NCBI GenBank assembly: GCA_023423855.1 | Contig: JAFAEU010000063.1 | Coordinates: forward strand, 1-5,013 | Length of the DNA: 5,013 nucleotides | Source: Pseudomonadota bacterium | GTDB taxonomy: Bacteria; Pseudomonadota; Gammaproteobacteria; Xanthomonadales; Xanthomonadaceae | Reading direction: 5' to 3' | Shown: piece after piece, positions 1 through 5,013 of the stretch | Position numbering within the stretch: the stretch's first letter is position 1 | Layout: each line of letters opens with the position of its first letter | Program-made: the position numbers and the translations under genes | The notes under the pieces: model-generated | Databases searched by the model: none | What the model was told of the DNA's origin: nothing | What the model saw: only the letters and a program-made list of their open reading frames with translations

Positions 1-86
1 ATCCGTTCCTGGAGCAGATTCCTCACTTCGTTCGGAATGACAACCGCCTGCGGAATGACAACCGCCTGTGGAATGACAACCCGCTT
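1..86. repeat. Extragenic repeat element with three 18-bp tandem units
   Basis: This AT-richer stretch looks unlike the flanking genes. Arms ATTCC (18-22) and GGAAT (34-38) form an inverted repeat around a short loop; read on the minus strand it gives the GTCATTCCGAACGAAGTGAG-type sequence, which I recognise as a kind of short interspersed repeat found between genes in many bacteria. Its end is then repeated in tandem: CGGAATGACAACCGCCTG at 33-50 and again, exactly, at 51-68. A third diverged copy at 69-86 starts with T and ends ACCCGCTT. The repeat lies about 100 bp past the 3' end of the minus-strand operon. The element probably continues left of the window. I see no sign that it is translated. 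The tandem units are certain; the family assignment is from memory. Confidence 0.7.
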
Positions 87-104
87 GGTTCCTTCAAGGG
101 ACCA
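86..104. other. Weak stem-loop between the repeat and the ATPase gene
   Basis: TGGTTCC (86-92) and GGGACCA (98-104) can pair across a 5-base loop, with one G-T wobble on the plus strand and one mismatch on the minus strand. A second short dyad, GGTA-GCG-TACC (118-128), follows. Both lie downstream of the minus-strand operon and could help end its transcription. Neither is followed by a T-run, so this is only a weak terminator candidate. Confidence 0.2.
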
Positions 105-189
105 GGCGGGACACCGCGGTAGCGTACCCGCGTCGATGCACACGCCGGAAGCATGCCCCGGCCGCACGCGTCTTCGCGGGGCGACGGGC

Positions 190-1650
190 TCAGCCCCGGG
201 TGCCGGCAAGCAGTTCGGCCAGCAGCGCATCATCCTCGGGCATTTCCAGGACCAGCGGGTCGCCGCCCCCCGCCTGCGGCCGCGCATACAGCCGCTGCGG
301 CACGCTGCGCGCCGGCAGGATCGGCCGGCTGCTGTCGTGCAGCGGGTTGGGATCGAACTGTCCGGCGAACGAGGGATCGTCGAGGTAGCTCGGCACGCGC
401 GCGACCACGGCCTGGTCGCCGGCGATCTGCAGCACCATCTCGTCGCGCTGCAGGTCGAGCACGCCGAGGCCGTCGGAGAAGCCGGTGAGCGTCGACATGT
501 CGCGGGCGGCGATCTGGTTCAGCGCGCCGAAGCACTGCAGCACGCTGCAGTTGTTGACCATGGTCTGCCAGTCGCGCGGATACAGCAGCTGCAGCTGGCT
601 CACGTCCTGCCAGAAGCTCCAGGTCTGCACGCCGTAGCCGCGCAGCAGGGTGATGGCCTGGCGCAGCTGCGGCAGTTCGCCCAGCTGCGCCGCCTCGTCG
701 AGGATCAGCAGCGTCGGCTGCTTCGGGCGCGCGCGGCGGCGGGTGATGCACGACATCAGGGTGCCGATCCACAGGCGCAGCAGGCGGCCGTGCGATTCGA
801 GCATGTGCGGCGGCAGCACGAGGAAGATCGAGAGCGGCGCGCCGGAGGTGACCTCGTCCAGGTCGAACGAGGTGCGCGCGATGCTGGCCTGGACGCGGGC
901 GCCGCGCAGGAAGCTGAGCATCTCCTGGGCGAAGGAGACGATCCCGCCGATGGTTTCGCTGGCGCCGATTTCCAGCATGCGCGCGATGCGCCGCGTTTCG
1001 GGATGGTTCGACAGCAGGAACTCGCCGGCGACCTCGGCCGGGTTCGCCGCGATGCGATTGACCAGGTCGCCGGCGTCGAGCAGGCTGGCGCTGCCGTCCG
1101 GGTCCGCGCTCAGCACGTGCAGGATCGCGCCGACGACCAAATGCGTCGCGCGGCTGATCCAGAAGGTGTCGCGCGGGTCGCGGGCGACGTGGCAGAGCGT
1201 TCCGGCGATGACGGCGACTTCGTCCACGGCGCTGGCGTCGTGGATGTCGATCAGGTCCAGCGGGTTGAGCGTGTCGCTGGGCAGGTCGGTGACGCCCATC
1301 GGGTCGATCACCACGATGCGATGGCCCATCTCCCTGCGCCGGCGCGCGGTGACGGCGGCGTTCTCGCCCTTGGGGTCGATCACGATCACCGGTCCCTCGT
1401 GGCGCAGCAGCGCCGGGATCACGCAGCCGGTGCCCTTGCCGGCGCCGGTGGGCGCGATCGTCATCAGGTGGCCTTCGCCGCTGAGCACGATCGGGTCGAG
1501 GTAGCCGGTGGCCACCGTCTTGAGCGAGTGCCCGAACGAGAAGCCGAACGGCTGCCGCTGCCGCTGCGCCTCCAGCGACCATCCCACCAGCAGGCCGCTG
1601 TCGGACACGGCATCGGGAAGCCTCAGGTGCGACGAGGTCACGAACGGCAT
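190..1650 (-). CDS. VirD4/TraG-family type IV coupling ATPase lacking an N-terminal membrane anchor
   Basis: This 486-residue protein belongs to the hexameric FtsK/VirD4-like ATPases that bring DNA or protein substrates to type IV secretion channels. Walker A is PTGAGKGTG at residues 67-75 (Lys72, Thr74), followed by the family's IDPKGEN at 91-97. Walker B is LLILDEAAQL at 314-323 (Asp318, Glu319). The late QDVSQL motif is at 348-353. The region between the Walker motifs is long enough for the all-alpha substrate domain. Family members usually start with two transmembrane helices before Walker A. Here only about 66 mostly polar residues precede it and no membrane segment is visible, so the protein is probably soluble or recruited by a partner. 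The start ATG lies 3 bases after the preceding gene's stop, with GGAG (1663-1660) 9 bases upstream, so the two genes are very likely co-transcribed. Family assignment is firm; the substrate and partner channel are unknown. Confidence 0.92.
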   Translation of the reverse strand: MPFVTSSHLRLPDAVSDSGLLVGWSLEAQRQRQPFGFSFGHSLKTVATGYLDPIVLSGEGHLMTIAPTGAGKGTGCVIPALLRHEGPVIVIDPKGENAAVTARRRREMGHRIVVIDPMGVTDLPSDTLNPLDLIDIHDASAVDEVAVIAGTLCHVARDPRDTFWISRATHLVVGAILHVLSADPDGSASLLDAGDLVNRIAANPAEVAGEFLLSNHPETRRIARMLEIGASETIGGIVSFAQEMLSFLRGARVQASIARTSFDLDEVTSGAPLSIFLVLPPHMLESHGRLLRLWIGTLMSCITRRRARPKQPTLLILDEAAQLGELPQLRQAITLLRGYGVQTWSFWQDVSQLQLLYPRDWQTMVNNCSVLQCFGALNQIAARDMSTLTGFSDGLGVLDLQRDEMVLQIAGDQAVVARVPSYLDDPSFAGQFDPNPLHDSSRPILPARSVPQRLYARPQAGGGDPLVLEMPEDDALLAELLAGTRG

Positions 1651-1653
1651 GCG

Positions 1654-2370
1654 TCAGGACTCCGGGGTGGCCGGCAGGGCGGGGCGCAGGTCGCGCAGCG
1701 GCGGACGGTGCCTGCGCGGCGGCAGCACGCCCTGCGCGAGCATCTCGTCGTCCTCCATCGAGATCATTCCCTGCGATACGCGGAAGCGGGCGCGGAACAC
1801 GTCCTGCCCGTAGTTCACGATCGCATCGGCGACGAAGCCGCTGCCGTCCGCGCGCATGGCCAGCGGTTCGATGCGCCCGAGCCAGGCGAGATCGCCGGTC
1901 GCGCCGGCGAGCGCGGGGTGGTCGCCATCCTCGATGATCGTGAACGGACCGTCGGCGCCCCAGACGGCGCCGCAGAAGAAGCGCAGGTACTGCGGGCCGG
2001 TGACGTCGCTGTCGAGCGGCGCCAGCGCGGGCGCGAGCGGCGCCTTGTCCGCGGCAGGCCTCAACTCGCCTGCGTTGAGCATGTGGATGTTCGGCGACGT
2101 GCCGTCCACCAGCCACATCGCGCCCGGGCCGTACATGATGTTGACCGTACCGATCTCGCCGTGGCCCGTGGCCAGGTCGGCCTCGGTCAGGACCCAGCCC
2201 GGATAGCACGCCAGCGGCAGATAGCGCACCGGTCCGCGGATCGCGTCCGCGATCGACAGGGGGCTGCCCGCGCCTCCGGCGCCTGCGTCGGGCAGGCGCT
2301 GCTGGAACAGCGTTGACTGTGCGGCCGACATCCGTTTCCAGTGTCCGGCCATCATCGGGATGTACGACAT
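1654..2370 (-). CDS. Unrecognised 238-residue protein, first gene of an operon with the coupling ATPase
   Basis: I do not recognise this protein. It begins MSYIPMMAGHWKRM and has no clear signal peptide or transmembrane helix. The middle is rich in glycine, aspartate and aromatic residues (GTVNIMYGPGAMWLVDG at about 74-90; YLRFFCGAVWGADGPF at about 128-143), suggesting a compact beta-rich fold. The C-terminus (from about 217) is basic and proline-rich (PPRRHRPPLRDLRP) and probably disordered. The stop is 3 bases before the ATPase start, so the two are almost certainly translated from one message and may act together, for example as a substrate adaptor or anchor; that role is inference. The reading frame stays open upstream to 2871, but the ATG at 2370 is preferred because a G-rich stretch with GGGGG and GGA (2386-2378) precedes it. 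An ATG at 2418 would add 16 residues but has no convincing ribosome binding site. Confidence 0.8.
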   Translation of the reverse strand: MSYIPMMAGHWKRMSAAQSTLFQQRLPDAGAGGAGSPLSIADAIRGPVRYLPLACYPGWVLTEADLATGHGEIGTVNIMYGPGAMWLVDGTSPNIHMLNAGELRPAADKAPLAPALAPLDSDVTGPQYLRFFCGAVWGADGPFTIIEDGDHPALAGATGDLAWLGRIEPLAMRADGSGFVADAIVNYGQDVFRARFRVSQGMISMEDDEMLAQGVLPPRRHRPPLRDLRPALPATPES

Positions 2371-2533
2371 CCGCCGATCCGCCCCCTGAGCCCCCTCGGG
2401 GCACGAGACTATCGGCATCGGGCGGAGGGGTCCAGAGACGGAATCCGGCGCCGGCGCCGGACTCGCAGTCCCACGGCCTCCGGGGAGGTGATCGCGCCGG
2501 CGCCCTGGCCGGGCGGCGTGGCCCGCCGCGGCG
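2371..2533. other. Intergenic spacer, probable promoter region of the minus-strand operon
   Basis: This spacer separates the 3' end of the small HMA-like gene from the start of the two-gene operon, both on the minus strand. On that strand a possible -10 GATAGT (2414-2409) is preceded at 15 bases by TGGACC (2435-2430), a poor match to a sigma-70 promoter. It also holds several GC-rich palindromes: CGGGC/GCCCG (2510-2525, just past the small gene's stop), GCGCCGGCGC (2494-2503) and the perfect dyad at 2444-2461. A promoter for the operon should be here, but none stands out. Confidence 0.35.
2444..2461 (-). terminator. Perfect 18-bp GC palindrome, candidate terminator of the small gene
   Basis: TCCGGCGCCGGCGCCGGA is its own reverse complement. 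On the minus strand it lies 72 bases past the stop of the HMA-like gene and is followed by a pyrimidine-rich TTCCGTCTCT rather than a true T-run. It could fold as a 7-bp stem with a CCGG loop. It could equally be an operator, or chance in GC-rich DNA built from repeated GGCGCC. Confidence 0.3.
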
Positions 2534-2773
2534 TCAGCCGCCGCAGCCGCCGCAGCAGGTCGAGGGTTCGCGTTCGATGTTCGCGGCATCGACCGGATGG
2601 CCGATGCCCGAGAGGCTGGCGGCGATGTCGTGTTCGTCCAGGCTGGTCGAGATGCGCAGCCTGCCGTTGAGCGCGTCGAGGTCGGCGAGCGCGGCCGGGT
2701 CCAGTGCCTGCAGCTGCCGTTCCAGCGCCGCGATGTCGATGCGGCCGGTGTCGAGCGGAATGTTGAATTGCAT
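2534..2773 (-). CDS. Small HMA-like protein with Cys/Gly-rich C-terminal tail, divergent from the copper receptor
   Basis: This 79-residue protein reads like a heavy-metal-associated (ferredoxin-like beta-alpha-beta) domain: a first strand MQFNIPLD, a helix at about 13-34, a strand GRLRISTS at 37-44, then a helix and turn DIAASLSGIGHPVD (49-62), which resembles the second half of HMA domains. The usual metal motif GMxCxxC after the first strand is absent. The only cysteines are in the tail STCCGGCGG (Cys73, Cys74, Cys77), so any metal site must have moved there. The start at 2773 is chosen because GGGAG lies 7 bases upstream. An in-frame ATG at 2815 would add 14 residues but lacks a binding site. 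Its head-to-head position with a copper receptor suggests copper handling in the cytoplasm (no signal peptide), as a chaperone, buffer or sensor. The HMA likeness is judged by eye and is moderate. Confidence 0.75.
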   Translation of the reverse strand: MQFNIPLDTGRIDIAALERQLQALDPAALADLDALNGRLRISTSLDEHDIAASLSGIGHPVDAANIEREPSTCCGGCGG

Positions 2774-2780
2774 CGTCGTG

Positions 2781-2785
2781 CTCCC
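2781..2785 (-). promoter_or_regulatory. Ribosome binding site fixing the start of the HMA-like gene
   Basis: On the minus strand GGGAG is followed by 7 bases (CACGACG) and then the ATG at 2773. This supports the 79-residue form over the 93-residue form that would start at 2815. Confidence 0.65.
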
Positions 2786-2810
2786 GGAAGGATGGATGTC
2801 GGCCCGGTAG

Positions 2811-2828
2811 AGCATCGCTCGCGATGCT
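2811..2828. promoter_or_regulatory. Dyad AGCATCGC-TC-GCGATGCT in the leader of the HMA-like gene
   Basis: Two perfect 8-base arms are separated by 2 bases. In RNA it would fold as a 7-bp stem with a 4-base loop in the leader of the minus-strand gene, about 40 bases before its ATG. A smaller dyad, ATGCC-GAT-GGCAT, is at 2837-2849, next to the inferred transcription start. Either could be a repressor site or an RNA hairpin; no known consensus is matched. Confidence 0.4.
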
Positions 2829-2853
2829 GCGCGGAAATGCCGATGGCATCTCC

Positions 2854-2859
2854 ACTATT
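2854..2859 (-). promoter_or_regulatory. Candidate -10 element for the HMA-like gene
   Basis: On the minus strand AATAGT matches TATAAT at 4 of 6 positions in an otherwise GC-rich region. It starts about 30 bases downstream of the centre of the FNR-like box at 2883-2896. This is the spacing expected when an activator of the CRP/FNR family binds at about -41.5. No good -35 is seen, as expected for such a promoter. The implied transcription start is near 2848. Confidence 0.35.
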
Positions 2860-2882
2860 GCGCGGCGGCACAGGGCCCCGCC

Positions 2883-2896
2883 TTGACCTGTGTCAG
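2883..2896. promoter_or_regulatory. FNR/DNR-like box 1
   Basis: TTGACCTGTGTCAG matches the CRP/FNR-family consensus TTGAT-N4-ATCAA at 7 of 10 defined positions. The centre at 2889.5 lies about 42 bases from the inferred start of the minus-strand gene, so it would serve that promoter. It is paired with a near-identical site in opposite orientation at 2922-2935, differing at 2 of 14 bases. Confidence 0.45.
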
Positions 2897-2907
2897 GGGA
2901 GCGGCCG

Positions 2908-2917
2908 GTTGCGCAAC
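2908..2917. other. 10-bp palindrome GTTGCGCAAC between the two FNR-like boxes
   Basis: This perfect dyad is centred at 2912.5, close to but not exactly at the midpoint (2909) between the two FNR-like boxes. It could be a further protein site between the divergent promoters. It is short enough to be chance. Confidence 0.25.
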
Positions 2918-2921
2918 GCGC

Positions 2922-2935
2922 CTGATGCAGGTCAA
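2922..2935. promoter_or_regulatory. FNR/DNR-like box 2
   Basis: Read on the minus strand this is TTGACCTGCATCAG, matching TTGAT-N4-ATCAA at 8 of 10 defined positions. Together with box 1 it forms an inverted repeat with 16-base arms, 14 of 16 identical, centres 39 bp apart. Its centre at 2928.5 would put a start site for the copper receptor near 2970, where only a weak -10 (TTTTGT, 2956-2961) is seen. Control by an oxygen- or nitric-oxide-responsive regulator is inferred. Confidence 0.5.
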
Positions 2936-2950
2936 GCCGGCGTGCGGTCA

Positions 2951-2963
2951 GGACATTTTGTCC
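2951..2963. promoter_or_regulatory. Dyad GGACA-TTT-TGTCC over the presumed receptor promoter
   Basis: Perfect 5-base arms flank TTT. The dyad overlaps the likely -10 region of the copper receptor gene (TTTTGT at 2956-2961). A protein bound here would block that promoter, so it is a candidate operator, for example for copper-dependent repression. I do not recognise it as the site of a named regulator. Confidence 0.3.
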
Positions 2964-3005
2964 CTTCCGTCGCGCGCGCTGCGGCGTTGCAATGGCGCCG
3001 TGAAC

Positions 3006-3010
3006 GGAGG
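3006..3010 (+). promoter_or_regulatory. Strong ribosome binding site of the copper receptor
   Basis: GGAGG lies 7 bases before the ATG at 3018 and fixes that start, which also yields a proper signal peptide. Confidence 0.8.
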
Positions 3011-3017
3011 AGACGAC

Positions 3018-5013
3018 ATGAAAGGCAGGGCCTTGCAGGCAGCCGTGGTGCTGGTGCTGATGCAGATGGTCGCCGGCGGCGCGCGGGCCGAAGAGGGAGC
3101 GCCCGCATCGCGCGCCGAGCGCGTGGTCAACCTCGATACGCTGGTCGTGACCGGCGTGGCGCCGGTGGCGTCGCTGACCTGGGTGACCGACCCGCGCCTG
3201 CCGCGACAGCCGGTGCCGGCCAGCGACGGCGCCGACTATCTCAAGACGGTGCCCGGCTTCGCCACGCTGCGCAGCGGCGGGACGAACGGCGATCCGGTGC
3301 TGCGCGGCCAGTTCGGTTCGCGCCTGAACCTGCTGGCGGGCGATGGTGCGCTGATGGGCGCGTGCCCGTCGCGCATGGACAACGCGATGTCCTACGTGTC
3401 GCCGGAGACCTACGACCGCCTGACCATCGTCAAGGGCCCGCAGACGGTGCTGTGGGGTGGCGGCGCCTCGGCGGGCACGGTGCGCTTCGAGCGCGAGATC
3501 CCGTACTTCGACCAGTCGGGCCTGCGGCTCGACGGCAGCCTGCTGGCCGGCAGCCACGGCCGCAGCGACCAGGTGCTCAATGCCGCGGCAGGCAATCCGC
3601 GCGCCTATGCGCGGCTGACCGCCAACCGCTCCGAAGCCGACGACTACCGCGACGGCGGCGGCGCGCGCGTGCCGTCGGCCTGGGAGAAATGGAACGCCGA
3701 CATCGCCTTCGGCTGGACGCCTGATGCAGACACGGTGCTCGAAGCCAGCCTCGGCGGCGGCGACGGCGAGGCGCGCTACGCCGGCCGCGGCATGGACGGC
3801 GCGCAATTCGAGCGCACCAGCTACGGATTGCGCTTCGAGAAGAAGGCCATCGGCGGCGTACTGGACGGGATCGCGGCCAACGTCTACTACAACGACGTCG
3901 ACCACGTGATGGACAACTACACTCTGCGCGATCCCGATCCCGCCGGCATGATGCCGATGCCGATGGCCAGCAACGTCGCGCATCGCACGACGGGCGGGCG
4001 CGTGGCGCTGGAATGGCGCGGTGAAGCCTGGGACCTGACCACCGGCGTCGACGCGCGCCGCAGCCGCCACGCGCAGCGCAGCGCGATGGGACGCGACGCG
4101 TACCTCGCGCAGCCGTGGAACGTCGACGCGCGCTTCCGCCAGGCCGGCGCCTTCGCCGAACTGCACTGGCACCTCGCCGAGCGCCGGCACCTGATCGGCG
4201 GCCTGCGCATCGACCGCGCCGAGGCCGAGGACCTGCGCCGCACGAGCGGCGGCATGATGCCGATGCCGAATCCGAGCTTCGGCCAGGTGCGCGGCGAGAC
4301 GCTGCCGTCGGCCTTCGTGCGCTTTGAGCAGGACGCGGCCGGCAAGCCGCTGCGCTGGTACGCGGGCATCGGCCACACGCAGCGCATGCCCGACTACTGG
4401 GAGCTGTTCTCGCCGAACCGTGGGCCGGACGGCGCCGCCAATGCCTTCGCCGGCCTGCGTCCGGAGCGCACCACGCAGCTGGACGTCGGCCTGCGCTACG
4501 CAGGCAAGCGGGTGGATGCATGGGTGTCGGCCTATGCCGGGCGCATGCAGGACTACATCGCATTCGACTACATGGACGCGATGTCGGGCGCGACCACCCG
4601 TGCGCGCAACGCCGATGCGGACATCCGCGGCGGCGAGGCCGGCGTCGAATGGCGCGTGGCCGATCACTGGAAGCTGGGCGGCACGCTCGCGTACTCATGG
4701 GGCGAACTGGCCGATAGCGGGCAGGCGCTGCCGCAGATGCCGCCGCTGGAGTCGCGGCTGAGCGCGAGCTTCGACAACAAGCGCTGGAGCGCCGGTGCGC
4801 TGCTGCGGCTGGTGGCGGCGCAGGATCGCGTGAGCCCGTCGCTGGGCAACGTCGTCGGCCGCGACCTCGGCCCGAGCGGCGGCTTCGCGGTGTTCTCGCT
4901 CAACGCCGGCTACCGCTTCAGCGACCGCCTGCGCCTGGCCGCGGGCATCGACAACCTGTTCGACCGCGACTACAGCGAGCACCTCAACCTCGCCGGCAAC
5001 AGCGCCTTCGGCT
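3018..5013 (+). CDS. oprC: TonB-dependent copper receptor, OprC/NosA family (3' end cut by the window)
   Basis: This outer-membrane receptor takes up copper using TonB-ExbBD energy; NosA of Pseudomonas stutzeri is linked to copper supply for nitrous oxide reductase. The 665 visible residues hold no stop. The signal peptide is about 1-24, with cleavage likely after ARA. A TonB-box-like LDTLVVTG is at 39-46, the plug at roughly 50-160 (VLRGQFGSR at 94-102, VKGPQTVLWG at 138-147), then the barrel. The copper ligands described for Pseudomonas OprC appear conserved: CxxxM as Cys116-Met120 (CPSRM) and HxM as His296-Met298 (HVM). Met-rich segments MMPMPM (311-316) and MMPMP (413-417) fit a methionine track for copper. 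The sequence ends in the typical late-barrel region NLFDRDYSEHLNLAG, so probably only about 20-40 residues are missing. The divergent HMA-like gene and FNR-like boxes suggest a copper locus used at low oxygen. Confidence 0.93.
   Translation, partial: MKGRALQAAVVLVLMQMVAGGARAEEGAPASRAERVVNLDTLVVTGVAPVASLTWVTDPRLPRQPVPASDGADYLKTVPGFATLRSGGTNGDPVLRGQFGSRLNLLAGDGALMGACPSRMDNAMSYVSPETYDRLTIVKGPQTVLWGGGASAGTVRFEREIPYFDQSGLRLDGSLLAGSHGRSDQVLNAAAGNPRAYARLTANRSEADDYRDGGGARVPSAWEKWNADIAFGWTPDADTVLEASLGGGDGEARYAGRGMDGAQFERTSYGLRFEKKAIGGVLDGIAANVYYNDVDHVMDNYTLRDPDPAGMMPMPMASNVAHRTTGGRVALEWRGEAWDLTTGVDARRSRHAQRSAMGRDAYLAQPWNVDARFRQAGAFAELHWHLAERRHLIGGLRIDRAEAEDLRRTSGGMMPMPNPSFGQVRGETLPSAFVRFEQDAAGKPLRWYAGIGHTQRMPDYWELFSPNRGPDGAANAFAGLRPERTTQLDVGLRYAGKRVDAWVSAYAGRMQDYIAFDYMDAMSGATTRARNADADIRGGEAGVEWRVADHWKLGGTLAYSWGELADSGQALPQMPPLESRLSASFDNKRWSAGALLRLVAAQDRVSPSLGNVVGRDLGPSGGFAVFSLNAGYRFSDRLRLAAGIDNLFDRDYSEHLNLAGNSAFG
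3945..3963 (+). repeat. 19-bp direct repeat, copy 1, inside the copper receptor
   Basis: GGCATGATGCCGATGCCGA occurs here and, exactly, at 4251-4269, 306 bp (102 codons) later in the same frame. Both copies encode Gly-Met-Met-Pro-Met-Pro, most likely in extracellular loops of the barrel. Shared selection for a Met-Pro copper motif or a small internal duplication would both explain it. Confidence 0.7.
4251..4269 (+). repeat. 19-bp direct repeat, copy 2, inside the copper receptor
   Basis: This is the second exact copy of the repeat at 3945-3963. It encodes residues 412-417 (GMMPMP) plus the first base of the next codon. In copy 1 the Met-Pro run continues with another Met; here it continues with Asn-Pro. 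Confidence 0.7.

Noticed and set aside
33..86. CRISPR array from the 18-bp repeats
   Set aside because: Units are directly adjacent with no spacers, only three copies exist, and no cas gene is nearby.
1651..1800. A frameshift hiding the missing membrane anchor of the coupling ATPase
   Set aside because: The sequence just upstream is the intact end of the 238-residue gene, and I see no hydrophobic helix in it. The ATPase also has its own ribosome binding site, so a true anchor-less start is more likely.
37..2316. A 759-codon plus-strand open frame across the left block
   Set aside because: It runs antisense to the coupling ATPase and its partner gene, starts inside the tandem repeat, and encodes an Arg/Ala/His-rich low-complexity product typical of the reverse frame of GC-rich genes.
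230..2404. A 724-codon minus-strand open frame overlapping the operon
   Set aside because: Its product is almost only Arg, Ala, Gly and Pro. It is another frame of the ATPase and the 238-residue gene, both of which have clear protein character.
2371..2871. Upstream extension of the 238-residue gene to an ATG at 2871 (405 residues) or at 2418
   Set aside because: The added part would run through the HMA-like gene and the intergenic palindromes as Arg/Ala/Pro-rich sequence, and neither start has a ribosome binding site.
2597..3724. A 375-codon plus-strand open frame crossing the divergent intergenic region
   Set aside because: It overlaps the HMA-like gene in antisense and the receptor in a wrong frame, and its product is Arg/Gly/Ala-rich.
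2409..4667. A 752-codon minus-strand open frame over the right block
   Set aside because: It is antisense to the copper receptor, which has a signal peptide, binding-site motifs and a good ribosome binding site. The antisense product has no recognisable motif.
1..5013. tRNA, rRNA or transposase genes
   Set aside because: No cloverleaf, ribosomal RNA sequence or transposase motif was seen on either strand.

Overview
The window is high-GC DNA (about two thirds or more G+C). Codon use and protein sequences fit a gammaproteobacterium of the Xanthomonadaceae type (Lysobacter, Luteimonas or Pseudoxanthomonas-like). That placement is an inference from general character, not from a marker gene. Four protein genes are supported, in two unrelated blocks.

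Left block (about 1-2370, all minus strand). This is a compact two-gene operon. An unrecognised 238-residue protein comes first (2370 to 1654). After a 3-base gap it is followed by a VirD4/TraG-family type IV coupling ATPase (1650 to 190). The ATPase has textbook Walker A and Walker B motifs but lacks the usual N-terminal membrane anchor. No relaxase, VirB-type gene or origin of transfer is visible in the window. Past the 3' end of the operon lies an extragenic repeat (about 1-86). It holds an inverted-repeat element whose end is repeated as three tandem 18-bp units.

Right block (about 2534-5013), which looks like a copper-acquisition locus. A small minus-strand gene (2773 to 2534) encodes a 79-residue protein that resembles a heavy-metal-associated (HMA) domain without the usual CxxC, and ends in a cysteine/glycine tail. 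Head-to-head with it, on the plus strand, is a TonB-dependent copper receptor of the OprC/NosA family (3018 to beyond 5013). It keeps the CxxxM and HxM copper-ligand motifs of that family. The window cuts it off near its C-terminus.

The 244-bp divergent intergenic region carries two near-identical 14-bp FNR/DNR-like boxes in opposite orientation. Each is placed about where a class II activator would sit for one of the two genes. This suggests joint low-oxygen or nitrogen-oxide control, consistent with the known link of NosA-type receptors to copper supply for nitrous oxide reductase. Several smaller dyads lie in the same region. The regulatory reading is inference from sequence only.
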